Source: RUG12461 sp045661345
GTDB taxonomy: Bacteria; Bacillota; Clostridia; Lachnospirales; Lachnospiraceae
DNA length: 64,000 nt
Assembly (NCBI GenBank): GCA_045661345.1
Contig: JAZRFM010000014.1
Span: 5,936-69,935, forward strand
Direction of reading: 5' to 3'
Shown here: piece by piece, positions 62,691 through 64,000 of the stretch
Numbering within the stretch: the stretch's first letter is position 1
Layout of the letters: each line of letters starts with the position of its first letter
Translations under genes and position numbers: made by a program
Notes under the pieces: model-generated
What the model was told of the DNA's origin: nothing
The model's input: only the letters and a program-made list of their open reading frames with translations
Databases searched by the model: none

Positions 62691-62732
62691 TACTCCGGCC
62701 ATGAAATGCCGCGATATTTAGTGGCCGGAGTA
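62691..62732. repeat. 11-bp perfect inverted repeat upstream of the peptide gene
   Basis: TACTCCGGCCA (62691-62701) and TGGCCGGAGTA (62722-62732) are separated by 20 bases, between the truncated integrase and the first leader-peptide gene. There is no T-run, so an operator or a recombination site is more likely than a terminator. Confidence 0.6.
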
Positions 62733-62773
62733 AAATATGAAATAAGAGATTCTGTCTGAAGGGAGGAGAAAAA

Positions 62774-62986
62774 ATGGCTGTGGATAAGCTTTTCGGGAAT
62801 CTGACGAGCGAGCAAAGGGAAAAGGCAAAACAGTGTAAGTCTCCGGAAGAATTTCTGAAGCTGGCAGGCGCGGAAGGGATCGACCTGACGGATGAGCAGA
62901 TGGAAGCGATCTCCGGTGGCGGCGCCGGTCGCGAGCGGCTGAAGGCCGCTTTCCTGCCGCGATCGTGTGCATGCATATACAGGTAA
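62774..62986 (+). CDS. Nif11-like leader peptide, probable RiPP precursor
   Basis: 70 residues. The leader (about 1-49) has the Nif11-like pattern LTSEQREKAKQCKSPEEFLK then LAGAEGIDLTDEQMEAISGG, ending in a double glycine at 48-49, the cleavage site for peptidase-containing exporters. The predicted core of 21 residues starts GAGRERLKAAF and ends with two Cys in SCACIYR. A GGGAGG site precedes ATG 62774. The ABC exporter ATPase at the right edge could export it. No modification enzyme is in the window. Confidence 0.7.
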   Translation: MAVDKLFGNLTSEQREKAKQCKSPEEFLKLAGAEGIDLTDEQMEAISGGGAGRERLKAAFLPRSCACIYR

Positions 62987-63029
62987 TGAAGATCCTAAGA
63001 CCTGTCACGGAAAAAGGCTGACTTGAAAA

Positions 63030-63080
63030 AGTAAATTCCAGTGAAAGAGTAAATTCCACTGCACCGGAGGTGCATTTACT
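63030..63080. repeat. Direct repeat and hairpin between the two peptide genes
   Basis: AGTAAATTCCAGTG (63030-63043) recurs as AGTAAATTCCACTG (63048-63061), differing by one base. The second copy runs into TGCACC-GGA-GGTGCA and then TTTACT, which can extend the stem past a 6-base bulge. A regulatory or attenuating structure is possible. Confidence 0.5.
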
Positions 63081-63108
63081 TTGGCAATTTATGGTATTAA
63101 AAAAAATA

Positions 63109-63137
63109 TGTCACATTTCACTTTTTTTGCGTATAAT
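63109..63137 (+). promoter_or_regulatory. Candidate promoter for the second peptide gene
   Basis: TATAAT at 63132-63137 is perfect. The -35 at 17 bases (TGTCAC, 63109-63114) is poor. The ATG follows 40 bases later with GGAGG in between. Confidence 0.45.
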
Positions 63138-63177
63138 TATATGAAGGGGACAAAAACTGCCCAATGGAGGTACGGAT

Positions 63178-63489
63178 ATGAAACTTACAGGAAATCTTAA
63201 GAAACAGGTAGAAAAGGCTGAAACGAAAGACGAAAAGAAGAGTCTCATTGAGAATGCAGGGATGCTGCTTAGCGATGATGAGCTGGAGAATGTAGCAGGT
63301 GGGAAATCCGGTGCACTTAAGCCCTGTGTCCTTTATTGCGCGGATGTTGTTGGTCTTAATGGATATGTGATCCAGCCGGGCTGCGGCTTTGAAGAAAAGT
63401 TCCCTGCGTTGGAAATGGCTAATGTAAGAAAAGATATGATAAAAAGATGTCCGAACTGTGGAAATACTTTAAACATACGGGAGTTATAA
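63178..63489 (+). CDS. Double-glycine-leader peptide with Cys-rich core
   Basis: 103 residues. The leader ends MLLSDDELENVAGG, with the double glycine at 41-42, like bacteriocin-type signals. The remaining 61 residues carry five Cys (about 50, 54, 69, 91, 94), the last two in CPNCG. It may be a RiPP/bacteriocin precursor or a small secreted Cys-rich protein. TGGAGG precedes ATG 63178. Its leader differs from that of the first peptide, so the two are not simple duplicates. Confidence 0.65.
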   Translation: MKLTGNLKKQVEKAETKDEKKSLIENAGMLLSDDELENVAGGKSGALKPCVLYCADVVGLNGYVIQPGCGFEEKFPALEMANVRKDMIKRCPNCGNTLNIREL

Positions 63490-63642
63490 AGACATCTCAG
63501 CATTCTGTTTCATGACAGAACATATACTCCCATGACGAAACGATGATGAGGTGGCCCTTTTGTTTTATAACGGGATAGAAGCGTAACGGAAACGAAGCTT
63601 GCGAGAATAGCACAGCTATCCTGTCGTGATGTGACAATGTAC

Positions 63643-64000
63643 TCATTTACGCTCCACCTGCTGGCGTGACACAAGCCCGGCGAAAAAGCCGTTCTTTTCC
63701 ATCAGCTCGTCATAGGTTCCGTCCTCTACGATCTTGCCTTCATCAAGTACAATGATCCTGTCGCAGTTTTTGATCGTGGACAGCCTGTGGGCGATGACGA
63801 TCTTCGTGCATTTAAGAGAATCGAGGGATTCTGACACCTGCTTTTGTGTGATATTGTCGAGGGCACTTGTTGCTTCATCAAACATGAGGATCTTCGGTTT
63901 CGGGGCGATGGCGCGGGCTATCATCAGACGCTGCTTCTGACCTCCGGATATCCCGCCGGTGCCCTCTCCTATGATCGTAAACATGTTCATGGGCATCTGC
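63643..64000 (-). CDS. ABC exporter ATPase domain, C-terminal part, runs off window
   Basis: 119 residues visible; the frame stays open to base 64000, so the gene continues to the right. ABC signature GISGGQKQRLMIARA, Walker B KILMFDEATSALD, H-loop IVIAHRLST, and the end FFAGLVSRQQVERK. This is typical of the nucleotide-binding half of NHLM/peptidase-type bacteriocin exporters with fused membrane domain. It is convergent with the two peptide genes. Identity as a RiPP exporter is inference from neighbours. Confidence 0.85.
   Translation of the reverse strand, partial: QMPMNMFTIIGEGTGGISGGQKQRLMIARAIAPKPKILMFDEATSALDNITQKQVSESLDSLKCTKIVIAHRLSTIKNCDRIIVLDEGKIVEDGTYDELMEKNGFFAGLVSRQQVERK

Overview
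This 64-kb window looks like a chromosome segment of a Gram-positive anaerobe of the class Clostridia, most likely a Lachnospiraceae member with fairly GC-rich DNA. That placement is inference. It rests on the gene order cysS - mini-RNase III - rlmB - sigH, a MecA adaptor and ClpC in the same stretch, a non-mevalonate (MEP) isoprenoid pathway (ispE, ispF), a single-chain PurL, many AGGAGG-type ribosome sites, and several families that I associate with Lachnospiraceae. Nearly all genes run on the + strand.

Layout. 1-12 kb: the 3' part of ileS, glycogen phosphorylase, ispE, two coupled minus-strand genes (a DUF1934-like protein and a membrane protein), a lipid-anchored trigger-factor-like isomerase, asnS and two convergent membrane proteins. 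12.3-14.1 kb: an AT-richer island with a putative PD-(D/E)XK nuclease, an array of four 62-63 bp hairpin repeats abutting its stop codon, and a minus-strand tRNA-Ala(CGC) whose 5' end is partly duplicated. 14.1-31.5 kb: purL, an HD-GYP phosphodiesterase, mecA, a GH13 glycosidase, a large RND exporter with a coiled-coil insert, pta, an M32 carboxypeptidase and two tandem HD-GYP-like paralogues. 31.6-39.7 kb: a HAD phosphatase, ispF, cysE, cysS, mini-RNase III, rlmB, sigH and a GAF/PAS/GGDEF/EAL protein. 39.7-54.5 kb: a condensation-type acyltransferase with a zinc-ribbon membrane partner, a secreted dockerin-bearing glucosaminidase next to a membrane-anchored cohesin-like protein, clpC, radA, a cyclophilin, a CopZ-like protein, a membrane protein and a chemoreceptor.

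54.6-64 kb is accessory. It holds one 2,019-residue protein of unknown function with four diverged ~330-residue modules, a 50-codon gene remnant, a zinc-ribbon membrane protein, a 5'-truncated tyrosine recombinase, two small double-glycine-leader peptides, and the C-terminal end of a peptide-exporter-type ABC ATPase running off the right edge. Together these suggest a RiPP/bacteriocin locus at the edge of a decayed mobile element.

Themes: storage-glucan use (glgP, GH13), cyclic-di-GMP signalling (HD-GYP, two HD-GYP-like proteins, GGDEF-EAL) with a chemoreceptor, regulated proteolysis (MecA, ClpC), and cell-surface remodelling. The most promising undescribed items are the four-module giant protein, the dockerin/cohesin-like pair, the hairpin array beside the nuclease gene, and two genes whose promoters place the transcript start one base before the start codon. 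No search or folding program was run. All family calls are from reading motifs.
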